A DNA stretch of 5,363 bases from an uncultured Lachnospiraceae bacterium (lineage in GTDB: Bacteria > Bacillota_A > Clostridia > Lachnospirales > Lachnospiraceae): the NCBI GenBank assembly GCA_902783205.1, contig CACZQE010000022.1, positions 1 to 5,363 of the forward strand, given 5' to 3'. Under the pieces are notes generated by a model. The model was not told where the DNA came from. It worked only from the letters and a program-made list of their open reading frames with translations, and made no database searches. Both the position numbers and the translations under genes were made by a program. Positions 1 to 5,363 of the stretch are shown here, piece after piece; position 1 is the first letter of the stretch, and every line of letters begins with the position of its first letter.

Positions 1-101
1 AAAATCATGACCAGGCCGATCAGGACTACAATGATCAGAATCACTTCCACAACTCCCATCCCTTTATTATCTCTAAGAATATTCTGAATGGCTCTTTTCA
101 T
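1..101 (-). CDS. flp: Flp1-like type IVb prepilin, 5' part only
   Basis: This is the major or minor pilin subunit of the Tad pilus encoded by the operon; only the first 33 codons are inside the window and the gene continues past the left edge. The visible protein starts MKRAIQNILRDNKG and then MGVVEVILIIVVLIGLVMI. That is a short basic leader of 14 residues ending in Lys-Gly, followed by a long hydrophobic stretch with Glu at position +5 after the glycine. This is the class III (type IV prepilin) signal, so a TadV/CpaA-type prepilin peptidase should cut between Gly14 and Met15. The ATG at 101-99 is set by a strong ribosome binding site (GGAGGAG, 115-109) 7 bases upstream. The gene lies 38 bases after the tadC-like stop, the usual place for the pilin substrate in compact monoderm Tad loci. 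Other pilin-like proteins with the same leader cannot be excluded because the C-terminal half is missing. Confidence 0.85.
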   Translation of the reverse strand, partial: MKRAIQNILRDNKGMGVVEVILIIVVLIGLVMI

Positions 102-108
102 GTAAAAT

Positions 109-120
109 CTCCTCCCTCCT
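109..120 (-). promoter_or_regulatory. Strong ribosome binding site of the pilin gene
   Basis: Read on the minus strand the bases are AGGAGGGAGGAG, two overlapping Shine-Dalgarno cores; the nearer one (GGAGGAG) ends 7 bases before the ATG at 101. It is the most purine-rich site in the window, which fits high expression of a pilin compared with the upstream machine genes. Confidence 0.75.
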
Positions 121-135
121 GCAGCTGTTCGCTGC
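121..135 (-). other. Short hairpin between tadC-like gene and pilin
   Basis: Minus-strand GCAGC-GAACA-GCTGC forms a perfect 5-bp stem with a 5-base loop. It lies between the tadC-like stop (142-140) and the pilin ribosome binding site, which begins at the very next base. It has no T-run after it, so it is not an intrinsic terminator. A role in mRNA processing or in protecting a separate pilin transcript is an inference only. Confidence 0.35.
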
Positions 136-139
136 CGGC

Positions 140-1519
140 TCAGAAACTGTAAAACCGCACCAGGGCCGGATAGATTGCAAGAAGCATCACCTGCATCAGC
201 ATGAGGATCATGGGAAGAAGCATTTTGGTTGAGGCTTCCTCTCCCTCTTTCTTTGCCTGGTCGATTCTCCGGGTAAAAGCTTCCTTTTCCTCTTCTTCCA
301 TCATTGCTCCCGCTTCCGAAGCCCCCTTCTCCATACTCTGGATCAGAAGACGGGAAAGTTTCCTGAAACAGGGATCGTCGAACTGGCTTCCCCAGATACG
401 GCAGGCCCTTGCTGCAGGCATTCCCCTGCTGATATGAACTTCCATCTGTATCAGTCTTTCAAAAGCGTATCTGCTTCCCTTCTTTCTGATCCTGTCACAG
501 TAATCTCTGTTGATTCTGGCCAGGGCATTTGTAAAAGACAGTCCTGCTCTCTGGTAGATCGTGAAGAGATGGACGATCATGGCAAAATCCCTGACAGCTT
601 CTTTCTGGCATCTGCTGCGTTCTTCCCGGATCTTCATGAGCCGGCGAATGGGGACGGCTGCCAGAATCATGACCATAACCGCTAACGGCTTCCCTGACCC
701 GGATTCCGGTCGTCTTATGGCAATTCCTTTTATCCGGGCCGGTATCTCCAGTTCCTTTGCATCCCTGCTCTCCTTTTCCAGCATGCGGAGTTTTCGGATG
801 GTGCCGGACCAGGGGCTTTTGCTGCCGGACGATCCGGGCGCAGTGAGAAATACCGGATAGGTACGGCTTTTACTGAAGCGGCGGCTGCCGCTTACATATA
901 AGGCTGTCACTGTCACCCGGGTCCCCTTTTTCTGCCCCGGCAGAATTTCTCCTGCCGGTTCTGACAGACTTCCGTCGGCTGTAATATAGTCTGCATCTTC
1001 CGTCTCGTAGGAAAGGGTGAATGGATAACCCGGCAGACTCTGCGGAAAATACAGATCCCTGTTCACTGACAGCAGGGACCGGTTATCTCCTGCCATAACA
1101 GTTTCCAGCTTGCTGAAAAGGTCTTTGTAGACCTTTTCCAGTTCTTTCCGGGACAGAGTCTGTTCTTCCAGGACAAGCCGGTATGTTTTTGTTCTGCCGG
1201 TTTTTTTGTCATGGTCGGAAAGAATCAGCGTCTCCTCCTTTTCCCCTTCTCCAAAAGAGTTGCGGCGGAGCCGGATGACATCTCTTCTCCCCCATGCACA
1301 GGCCATCATCAGCCCGGCTGTCAAAAGCAGGATGACCAGACTGCCTCCTGCCCAGATTGTCATCTGCCGCAGAAAGCGGCGGCTTCTCCTTTCTGTATCC
1401 TCAGCTGTCTCCACATAGGTCCTGCGATATTGTATGCTGATCCTTTCCAGCCAGGGAGCCAGGACCGGATCCACACTTTTTTTCCATCTGTCCGCCCGAT
1501 TTCCGGACCGGTCTTTCAT
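140..1519 (-). CDS. tadC: TadC-like T2SS F-family membrane protein with large extracytoplasmic insert
   Basis: Predicted second platform protein of the Tad pilus, expected to sit in the cytoplasmic membrane beside the TadB-like protein and to contact the CpaF ATPase. It has 459 residues from the ATG at 1519, longer than typical TadC proteins of around 300. Layout: a basic cytoplasmic N-terminus; membrane segment 1 at about 56-77 (WAGGSLVILLLTAGLMMACA); an extracytoplasmic stretch at about 78-277; membrane segment 2 at about 277-291 (PLAVMVMILAAV); the F-type cytoplasmic domain at about 308-420, with the family pattern FAMIVHLFTIYQRAGLSFTN; and a last membrane segment at about 432-453. Residues 155-230 look like an atrophied Ig repeat (LPGYPFTLSYETEDADYI, then DGSLSEP, then a strand-rich end). 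A GTG at 1540 would overlap the tadB-like stop and add 7 residues, but it has no ribosome site; the ATG at 1519 has GGAGGG 9 bases upstream. The F-family call is solid; the orthology to TadC rests on gene order. Confidence 0.82.
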   Translation of the reverse strand: MKDRSGNRADRWKKSVDPVLAPWLERISIQYRRTYVETAEDTERRSRRFLRQMTIWAGGSLVILLLTAGLMMACAWGRRDVIRLRRNSFGEGEKEETLILSDHDKKTGRTKTYRLVLEEQTLSRKELEKVYKDLFSKLETVMAGDNRSLLSVNRDLYFPQSLPGYPFTLSYETEDADYITADGSLSEPAGEILPGQKKGTRVTVTALYVSGSRRFSKSRTYPVFLTAPGSSGSKSPWSGTIRKLRMLEKESRDAKELEIPARIKGIAIRRPESGSGKPLAVMVMILAAVPIRRLMKIREERSRCQKEAVRDFAMIVHLFTIYQRAGLSFTNALARINRDYCDRIRKKGSRYAFERLIQMEVHISRGMPAARACRIWGSQFDDPCFRKLSRLLIQSMEKGASEAGAMMEEEEKEAFTRRIDQAKKEGEEASTKMLLPMILMLMQVMLLAIYPALVRFYSF

Positions 1520-1528
1520 TAACTGTTT

Positions 1529-1534
1529 CCCTCC
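1529..1534 (-). promoter_or_regulatory. Ribosome binding site deciding the tadC-like start
   Basis: GGAGGG on the minus strand lies 9 bases before the ATG at 1519 and would itself be coding (Gly-Gly) if the longer GTG start at 1540 were used. The bases before that GTG show no Shine-Dalgarno match, so the shorter protein is preferred. The site starts 3 bases after the tadB-like stop, so ribosomes finishing that gene could reinitiate here. Confidence 0.7.
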
Positions 1535-1536
1535 AT

Positions 1537-2298
1537 TCACATTTCGAGGCGCAGGATACGGTCAGACCAGAGGTAAGCCCCGTAAGTTGCGGCCAGCATC
1601 CCCGTCATGATGATATGGCCGGACAGAGACTTATAGAAGCATTCTGTGTAACCGGGATCCGACAGGCGAAGATAAAGCAGAATCAGAAAGGGCATGGTCA
1701 GCATAATGTTCTTCTCAAACACTCTCCCGCTCATCAGGACCTCAATCTCCCTGCCTGTATCCATCTTTTCTTTCAGGTGCTCCGTCAGGTCCCTGATTGT
1801 CTCAATCATATTTCCTCCGGTCCTGTAGACCACATCAATTATCATGGCAAATTCATAAATTTCTTCAAGGTCTGTCTCACGGGCCAGATCCGCAAAAAGC
1901 TGACGCAGGGGAACATGCATCTTCCGGCGTCTGTTCATGGCCTCAATCTTTCCCATCAGGGATATCCGTCCCTGCAGACCGGCGGCTGCCATTTCCTTCC
2001 GGGCTGCTCCAAGGGCATTCTCCAGGGAGTAGCCTGCCTGCAGGGATGTAATCAGTGACTGGAGAAGCGCGCGAAAGTCCTCCCTGTACCTCTTCTGCCG
2101 GAAGCGGTGCAGAAGCCTGCCCGCCTCTCTGAAATAAGCAATCATAAAGACCTGAAGAGGCAGCATCCAGACCGGATCCATATAGCAGAGGAAGTTTACT
2201 GCGCACAGAAAGCCTTCTCCCGACAGGAAGACCAGAAAGGCCTCTTTTACCTTCATCTTCCGGATTTCCGCCGGAAAGCGCTTTGTCAGTCCGGTCAT
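1537..2298 (-). CDS. tadB: TadB-like T2SS F-family platform protein
   Basis: Predicted integral membrane platform subunit of the Tad pilus assembly machine, 253 residues. Two N-terminal membrane segments lie at about 19-36 (EAFLVFLSGEGFLCAVNF) and 43-58, with only a short loop between them. The cytoplasmic F domain spans about 72-195 and begins with the family pattern FRALLQSLITSLQAGYSLEN, and a second conserved block is FAMIIDVVYRTGGNM (150-164). Two C-terminal membrane segments follow at about 197-213 and 224-243. This is slightly shorter than many TadB proteins, which often carry a longer N-terminus. The ATG at 2298 overlaps the cpaF stop as ATGA, and AAAGGAG (2313-2307) sits 8 bases upstream, so the start is well supported and translation is probably coupled to cpaF. 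It ends directly at the tadC-like ribosome site. Assignment to F family is strong; TadB rather than TadC is from order (ATPase, B, C). Confidence 0.87.
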   Translation of the reverse strand: MTGLTKRFPAEIRKMKVKEAFLVFLSGEGFLCAVNFLCYMDPVWMLPLQVFMIAYFREAGRLLHRFRQKRYREDFRALLQSLITSLQAGYSLENALGAARKEMAAAGLQGRISLMGKIEAMNRRRKMHVPLRQLFADLARETDLEEIYEFAMIIDVVYRTGGNMIETIRDLTEHLKEKMDTGREIEVLMSGRVFEKNIMLTMPFLILLYLRLSDPGYTECFYKSLSGHIIMTGMLAATYGAYLWSDRILRLEM

Positions 2299-3590
2299 CC
2301 CGTGGTCTCCTTTCCGGCTGCCTGATTTTTAAAGATTTCCATGGCACGGCAGTAGTTGTCGTACTCGCCGTAACGGTGCAGTTTATCTTCCTCCCCGATT
2401 CCGGACTCTGCCCTTAAAGTGTCCCCCTTATCCAGGGTAAAAAGGCAGGCTGTCTCATAATCCGTCCCGTCAAAGCCCCTCAGTTCCATGATCTGGGTCA
2501 CTCTCCTCTCCCCGCTTTTAAGTCGTTCCAGGTGAATCAGAATATCGATGGAGGAAGCGATCAGGCCCTGAATGGCGCGAAGGGGCAGATCCATTCCCAT
2601 GAGCACCAGTGTCTCCAGCCGGCGCAAACTGTCGCGACAGGAATTTGCGTGGATGGTGGAAAAGGATCCGCTGTGTCCTGTGGACAGGGCGGATAGCATG
2701 GATACTGCCTCCTTTCCCCTGACCTCGCCCACCACGATCCGGTCCGGTCTCATGCGCAGACTGGCCCTGATCAGGTCATCCATGGTGACGGCATTCCTGC
2801 CTTCCACATTGGCGCTCCTGGTTTCAAGCCGGACCAGGTTTTCCACATGGCCGAAAGTGAGCTCGGCTGAATCTTCTATAGTCAGAATCCTCTCTGACCT
2901 GCCGATATACTCGGCCAGGGCATTCAGAAGGGAAGATTTCCCGGAATTCGTTGCACCGCTTATGAGGATATTGTAACGGGCCCGGACCAGACAGCCCAGA
3001 ATGGCAGCCAGAGCCTGCGGAAACTCCCGGCAGTCAATCAGCTTTTCCATGGTCATCCCGCCTGTGGGAAACTTCCGTATGGTGATCACCGGCCCGACCA
3101 GGGACACCGGCGGCAGAATGATATGGACTCTGGAGCCGTCGGCAAGTCTGCTGTCCACTATGGGTGAGGACTCATTGGCAATACGGTTGACCGGAGAAAT
3201 CATCTGGTCGATCAGACAGCGGAGGTTCTCCTCATCAGGAAAAGCATCTCCGGTTCTGGCTACCCTGCCGTTCTGTTCTATAAATACCTTGTCCTTGCCT
3301 ACCACCATGATTTCCGTGACACTGTCGTCCCGCAGATACTTTTCGAGAATATCGAGCCGGCAGAGGGCATCAAAGAGTTCCTGGCGAAGAATCTGCTTCT
3401 GCCTCAGGCTTGAGAAAGCTTCCTCTCCGGATGACAGAATGGTCCTGTCGATCTCCCGGAGTATTTCCCGGTCATCCAGATGACCGCGGTCTGCAATCTT
3501 TGCAAGTATCTTCTCCCTCAGTTCCTTCTTCCTTTCCGGCCTCTCTTTATCTGCTGCCTCTCTCTCCCTTCCGCGTTCCTTCATCTCCAC
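2295..3590 (-). CDS. cpaF: CpaF/TadA-type secretion ATPase
   Basis: Hexameric cytoplasmic ATPase of the VirB11/GspE superfamily that powers Tad pilus assembly by acting on the TadB/TadC platform. It has 431 residues, a normal length for CpaF. An N-terminal charged, helical stretch (1-50) is followed by the N-domain (about 65-175, ending ILPPVSLVGPVITIRKF). The ATPase core then shows Walker A GATNSGKSS (212-220), an Asp box ILTIEDSAEL (235-244), Walker B RIVVGEVRG (284-292, Glu289) and a His box TGHSGSFSTIHANS (304-317). All the catalytic motifs are intact; the P-loop ends GKS rather than the more common GKT. The GTG at 3590 is chosen because GGAGGT (3604-3599) lies 8 bases upstream; the ATG two codons later would be 14 bases away. 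The first 44 bases overlap the end of the TadZ-like gene in another frame. Its C-terminus overlaps the tadB-like start by 4 bases. Family assignment is secure. Confidence 0.96.
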   Translation of the reverse strand: MEMKERGREREAADKERPERKKELREKILAKIADRGHLDDREILREIDRTILSSGEEAFSSLRQKQILRQELFDALCRLDILEKYLRDDSVTEIMVVGKDKVFIEQNGRVARTGDAFPDEENLRCLIDQMISPVNRIANESSPIVDSRLADGSRVHIILPPVSLVGPVITIRKFPTGGMTMEKLIDCREFPQALAAILGCLVRARYNILISGATNSGKSSLLNALAEYIGRSERILTIEDSAELTFGHVENLVRLETRSANVEGRNAVTMDDLIRASLRMRPDRIVVGEVRGKEAVSMLSALSTGHSGSFSTIHANSCRDSLRRLETLVLMGMDLPLRAIQGLIASSIDILIHLERLKSGERRVTQIMELRGFDGTDYETACLFTLDKGDTLRAESGIGEEDKLHRYGEYDNYCRAMEIFKNQAAGKETTG

Positions 3591-4461
3591 GTCCGGTCAC
3601 CTCCTCCTTTGTCACGATTCGGATCCGGCCCCGGAATCCGGCCTCCGCTTCACCGGCGGCCCACTCAAGGCGGCGGCATAAGGTATGGACCCGCTTGCTG
3701 CCGGCAGAATCAAGAAGCCAGATTTCATCAAACAGAGAAAAGACTTCCGGTCCTGTCAGAAAACCGCTGCCGATCCCTGCCGTGATATGCCGGTACCTTC
3801 CGCCCGTCCGCAGGCGGTCAAAAAACCACCTGTAATCATCGGTTCCCAGTTCCCGCAGGTAGAAGAAAAGATCAGGAGAGGAAAGGATAAACACCCCTTC
3901 TTTTCTCTCCGCTATTTCTTCCAGAATATCCAGGATCTCCTTTTCCCGAAGCCGGATGTAGTAGCAGAGATCTCCCATATTGGCATGATCACCCACAACC
4001 GGCCCTATGTCTTCCAGACCTATATAGAGGTCTCCTTCATCCAGGGTGCAGGCGGCAATCTCCTCCAGATGCTCTTCAAAGACCGGACTGTAGAGAGCCC
4101 TGATCTGTACGGGTTCCGGACCCGGTGAAGCGTCCCGGTCTGCTCCCTTTGCAGAGCTGATCCTGTCCAGGATAAGGGCCGGGCTCCGGAATCTGCTGAA
4201 TCCTTCTTCTTCCCGGTCATTAAGAAACAGGATCTTAGAGGGGTCGGGCCTGTGTCCGGGGCAGCCGCCGGAAGATAGTTCCCGGCAGAACGTCTCGTCA
4301 AGGATATAGAGATCACCCGGCTCACAGCCTTCCATTCTGGCCGGCTCCGTAAAATGATAAATCCTGATGTGGGGATCGGTTCTGTTTTCCAGATACCGGA
4401 CCAGCCTCTTTCCGTATTCACCCTTTTCCCCGACGATCACAACATTGACACTCTGCTTCAA
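3547..4461 (-). CDS. CpaE/TadZ-like protein lacking a Walker A motif
   Basis: First gene of the pilus operon, 304 residues, most likely the CpaE/TadZ-like factor that places or scaffolds the machine at the membrane. Residues 1-100 look like a receiver-type fold: VNVVIVGEKGEYGKRLVRYL, a strand GDLYILDE (49-56), then ILFLNDREEEGF (77-88) and a closing helix. The usual receiver phosphorylation site is not obvious. Residues 120-250 follow the ParA/MinD-like half of the family: ALYSPV (122-127), LYIGLED (145-151), MGDLCYYIR (162-170), GVFILSSP (189-196) and a final strand FDEIWLLD (244-251). In clostridial relatives a P-loop follows the YSPV strand; here the next residues are FEEHLEEIAA, with no glycine-lysine-threonine. 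The start is TTG at 4461 with AGGTGAT just upstream, because no in-frame ATG exists before the stop at 4506. The last 44 bases overlap cpaF. The reading frame is intact, so it is not an obvious pseudogene. The identification rests on recalled family patterns and position beside cpaF. Confidence 0.68.
   Translation of the reverse strand: MKQSVNVVIVGEKGEYGKRLVRYLENRTDPHIRIYHFTEPARMEGCEPGDLYILDETFCRELSSGGCPGHRPDPSKILFLNDREEEGFSRFRSPALILDRISSAKGADRDASPGPEPVQIRALYSPVFEEHLEEIAACTLDEGDLYIGLEDIGPVVGDHANMGDLCYYIRLREKEILDILEEIAERKEGVFILSSPDLFFYLRELGTDDYRWFFDRLRTGGRYRHITAGIGSGFLTGPEVFSLFDEIWLLDSAGSKRVHTLCRRLEWAAGEAEAGFRGRIRIVTKEEVTGRGDEGTRKGERGSR
3599..3604 (-). promoter_or_regulatory. Ribosome binding site deciding the cpaF GTG start
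   Basis: GGAGGT within a longer purine run (AAAGGAGGAGGTGA, 3610-3597) lies 8 bases before the GTG at 3590. It sits inside the 3' coding end of the TadZ-like gene, so that gene's terminal residues (EEVTG) are encoded by the ribosome site. This explains the 44-base gene overlap. Confidence 0.72.
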
Positions 4462-4469
4462 ATTATCAC

Positions 4470-4500
4470 CTGCCGTAAAGCAGACACTACTGTTATCTGC
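4470..4500 (-). promoter_or_regulatory. Leader hairpins that share a strand and reach the ribosome site
   Basis: On the minus strand the leader can fold in two exclusive ways. Bases 4500-4480 form a 7-bp stem (GCAGATA with TGTCTGC, one G-T pair) and a 7-base loop. Alternatively CTGC (4483-4480) pairs with GCAG (4473-4470) around TTTACG, which takes up the first two bases of the ribosome site AGGTGAT (4471-4465) of the TTG-started first gene. The fold energies were not computed; the second stem is short, so a switch is only a possibility. Confidence 0.3.
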
Positions 4501-4547
4501 CGACTATTGCTATTATTTGATATTACTATTATTTTCTATTACTGTTA
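4480..4547 (-). repeat. Four imperfect copies of a 16-base AT-rich unit
   Basis: Minus-strand units begin at 4547 (TAACAGTAATAGAAAA), 4531 (TAATAGTAATATCAAA), 4515 (TAATAGCAATAGTCGG) and 4495 (TAACAGTAGTGTCTGC). The first three are exactly 16 bases apart and match each other at 9-10 of the first 12 positions; the fourth is shifted by 4 further bases and matches unit 1 at 9 of 12. The array runs over the predicted -35, -10 and start region of the pilus operon. It may be a set of regulator sites or a low-complexity expansion. Confidence 0.5.
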
Positions 4548-4548
4548 A
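4520..4548 (-). promoter_or_regulatory. Candidate housekeeping promoter of the pilus operon
   Basis: Minus-strand TTAACA (4548-4543, five of six matches to the -35 consensus) is separated by exactly 17 bases from TAATAT (4525-4520, four of six to the -10). Transcription would start near 4513, giving a leader of about 50 bases before the TTG start. The surrounding DNA is AT-rich, so chance matches are likely. The hexamers fall in the repeat units and are not independent evidence from them. A weaker alternative is TGGACA (4601-4596) with TAATTT (4578-4573), also 17 bases apart. Confidence 0.4.
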
Positions 4549-4666
4549 TTATTTCCATAAAACAGCAAATAAAAATTACCATATTTTTCCATTATTGTCC
4601 ATAGGACCTTTTCACTAAAATCACCCCTGCAGAAGCAGTACATTTAAGAATCCTTTACAAAGAAAA

Positions 4667-4696
4667 CATTTCATCTCATGGTTTTGTCATTTCATC
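4667..4696 (-). repeat. 9-base direct repeat spaced by 21 bases
   Basis: GATGAAATG occurs at 4696-4688 and again at 4675-4667 on the minus strand, start to start 21 bases, about two helical turns. It lies between the DUF1002 terminator and the pilus promoter. Such spacing fits a dimeric regulator binding one DNA face, but no regulator is known here and chance is possible. Confidence 0.3.
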
Positions 4697-4747
4697 AAAA
4701 AAAGAGCTCCCGCTCCCATAACTTGCAGTCATGGGAGCCGAAGCTCT
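4697..4747 (-). terminator. Rho-independent terminator of the DUF1002 gene
   Basis: On the minus strand AGAGCT (4747-4742) pairs with AGCTCT (4708-4703), a 3x3 internal loop follows, then GCTCCCAT (4738-4731) pairs with ATGGGAGC (4719-4712) around an 11-base loop, and a run of seven T (4703-4697) closes it. It begins 36 bases after the TAG of the DUF1002 gene. The opposite strand has only TTTC after the stem, so it is essentially one-directional and separates that gene from the pilus operon. Confidence 0.9.
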
Positions 4748-4783
4748 TTCAAGTTGCACAGCGACGCCGGCCCGCGACGTTTC

Positions 4784-5363
4784 CTATCCGAAAAGCCGGT
4801 GAAAGAAATTACGAATCTTCTCAATGATTCCGCCACTGTCAATGTCCATTGTATCTATTTTCTTGTATATTTCACCTGCCTGGCGCTTCAGGTCGTCCAG
4901 ATTCAGGTTCAGGGTGTCGATCTTTTCTGTCAGTTCCCTGATCTTGGCCCTGTCTTCTTCAGACAGTTCCACATCCAGTTCCTCACAGCACTCATCAATG
5001 ATCCGTTCCACATCCTCGGAGCTCTTTATATCCTCTTCGGTGATTTTCTTTTTCAGCAGAGCTATGAATTCTTCCGCCAGTTCCGGATCATCTATTTCTT
5101 CAGCCAGGTCACCTGTAACGATCAGCTCATTGGTTGCCGCGTCCTTGTTTTCATCGGAAAGAGGTTTGCCGGTCATGTCCTCATAGGCATGCATGGCTCC
5201 TACAAGGGCTGCCGTTCCCGAAAGATCAAAGGGGCCTGCCACCACGATTCTGGCATCGCTGACTCCCGCCGTTGACAGGGCGTTCCTGTACATTCCTTCC
5301 GTACAGTAGGTGATATTCCTGGTTGTGACAGTGATACCGTCTCCCTTGTCACTCTTCTCGATC
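4784..5363 (-). CDS. DUF1002 (YpuA-like) protein, 3' part
   Basis: C-terminal 192 residues of a DUF1002-family protein; the 5' end lies beyond the right edge, and the first full codon in the window is at 5362. The family (which includes Bacillus YpuA) is usually exported and its biochemical role is unknown. The match rests on the run NITYCTEGMYRNAL, then AGVSDARIVVAGPFDLSGTA, ALVGAMHAYEDMTGK and DAATNELIVTGDLAE, a conserved order in this family as recalled. After this the protein is acidic and helical, with likely coiled-coil character around LTEKIDTLNLNLDDLKRQAG, an adjacent Cys-Cys pair (ECCEEL), and a basic amphipathic end IEKIRNFFHRLFG. The ATG at 5293 is internal: the family pattern continues in frame upstream of it with no stop. 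The gene ends with TAG at 4786-4784 and has its own terminator, so it is not part of the pilus operon. No export signal can be judged from this fragment. Confidence 0.85.
   Translation of the reverse strand, partial: IEKSDKGDGITVTTRNITYCTEGMYRNALSTAGVSDARIVVAGPFDLSGTAALVGAMHAYEDMTGKPLSDENKDAATNELIVTGDLAEEIDDPELAEEFIALLKKKITEEDIKSSEDVERIIDECCEELDVELSEEDRAKIRELTEKIDTLNLNLDDLKRQAGEIYKKIDTMDIDSGGIIEKIRNFFHRLFG

Larger units (their letters stand above)
4462..4783. other. Intergenic region between DUF1002 gene and pilus operon
   Basis: This 322-base stretch carries no convincing gene on either strand. Its right part holds the terminator of the DUF1002 gene. The left part is much richer in A and T than the genes around it (mainly about 4500-4620) and holds the candidate promoter, the 16-base repeats and the leader hairpins of the pilus operon. 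The middle (about 4600-4696) has a 9-base direct repeat and otherwise nothing recognisable. Confidence 0.7.

Noticed and set aside
1517..1540. GTG at 1540 as start of the tadC-like gene
   Set aside because: It has no Shine-Dalgarno sequence, while the in-frame ATG at 1519 has GGAGGG 9 bases upstream.
1615..2058. Long plus-strand open frames inside the tadB-, cpaF-, TadZ-like and DUF1002 genes
   Set aside because: They are antisense to well-supported genes, lack domain patterns and ribosome sites, and reflect the codon composition of the coding strand.
1943..2347. A 134-residue minus-strand frame crossing the cpaF/tadB-like junction
   Set aside because: It overlaps the intact cpaF and tadB-like frames out of register and has a shadow-like composition rich in Arg, Pro, Gly and Ser.
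4480..4547. CRISPR array
   Set aside because: The 16-base units are imperfect, have no unique spacers between them, and no cas genes are nearby.
4621..4674. A 17-codon minus-strand open frame (MKCFLCKGFLNVLLLQG) in the intergenic region
   Set aside because: No ribosome site, no in-frame relation to a gene, and a length expected by chance.
4761..4779. GCGACG repeated in the GC-rich patch after the DUF1002 stop
   Set aside because: Only 6 bases, no clear stem or tail, and in a short GC-rich stretch where such a match is expected by chance.
4784..5293. A complete 169-residue gene starting at the ATG at 5293
   Set aside because: The reading frame is open upstream to the window edge and continues the DUF1002 pattern (NITYCTEG before the Met), and there is no good ribosome site at the right distance; the gene is a 5'-truncated fragment.

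Overview
The window looks like chromosomal DNA of a low-to-mid GC Gram-positive anaerobe, most likely a clostridium of the Lachnospiraceae type. The evidence is strong Shine-Dalgarno sequences before almost every gene, use of GTG and TTG starts, a secreted-type DUF1002 protein, and a Tad/Flp (type IVb) pilus locus of the monoderm kind. No outer-membrane secretin gene is seen in the window. This placement is inferred from protein style, not from a marker gene.

All recognisable genes lie on the minus strand, so the window reads from right to left. At the right edge (5363-4784) is the 3' part of a DUF1002 gene, closed by a strong intrinsic terminator (4747-4697). A 322-base, AT-rich intergenic region (4783-4462) follows. 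It holds a plausible promoter, a set of 16-base imperfect tandem repeats and a possible leader hairpin switch. From 4461 to the left edge runs a tightly packed operon: a CpaE/TadZ-like protein with a TTG start and no Walker A lysine, the CpaF/TadA-type secretion ATPase, two type II secretion F-family (TadB- and TadC-like) membrane proteins, and the first 33 codons of an Flp1-like prepilin that runs off the left end.

The operon encodes the inner-membrane core of a Tad pilus or pseudopilus machine. CpaF would supply ATP-driven work, TadB and TadC would form the membrane platform on which pilin is extruded, and the TadZ-like protein would be a localisation or scaffold factor. The prepilin is the substrate, with a clear peptidase site (KG|MGVVE, Glu at +5). 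Three gene junctions overlap (44, 4 and 3-4 bases, depending on the start chosen at the last), which suggests translational coupling. The pilin has its own hairpin and strong ribosome binding site after a 38-base gap.

The most unusual points are the TadC-like protein, which carries about 200 extra residues between its first two membrane segments with an Ig-like (atrophied bacterial Ig style) pattern; the TadZ-like protein, which keeps the family layout but has lost its P-loop; and the tandem repeats lying exactly over the predicted promoter. No RNA genes, insertion sequences or CRISPR arrays were seen.
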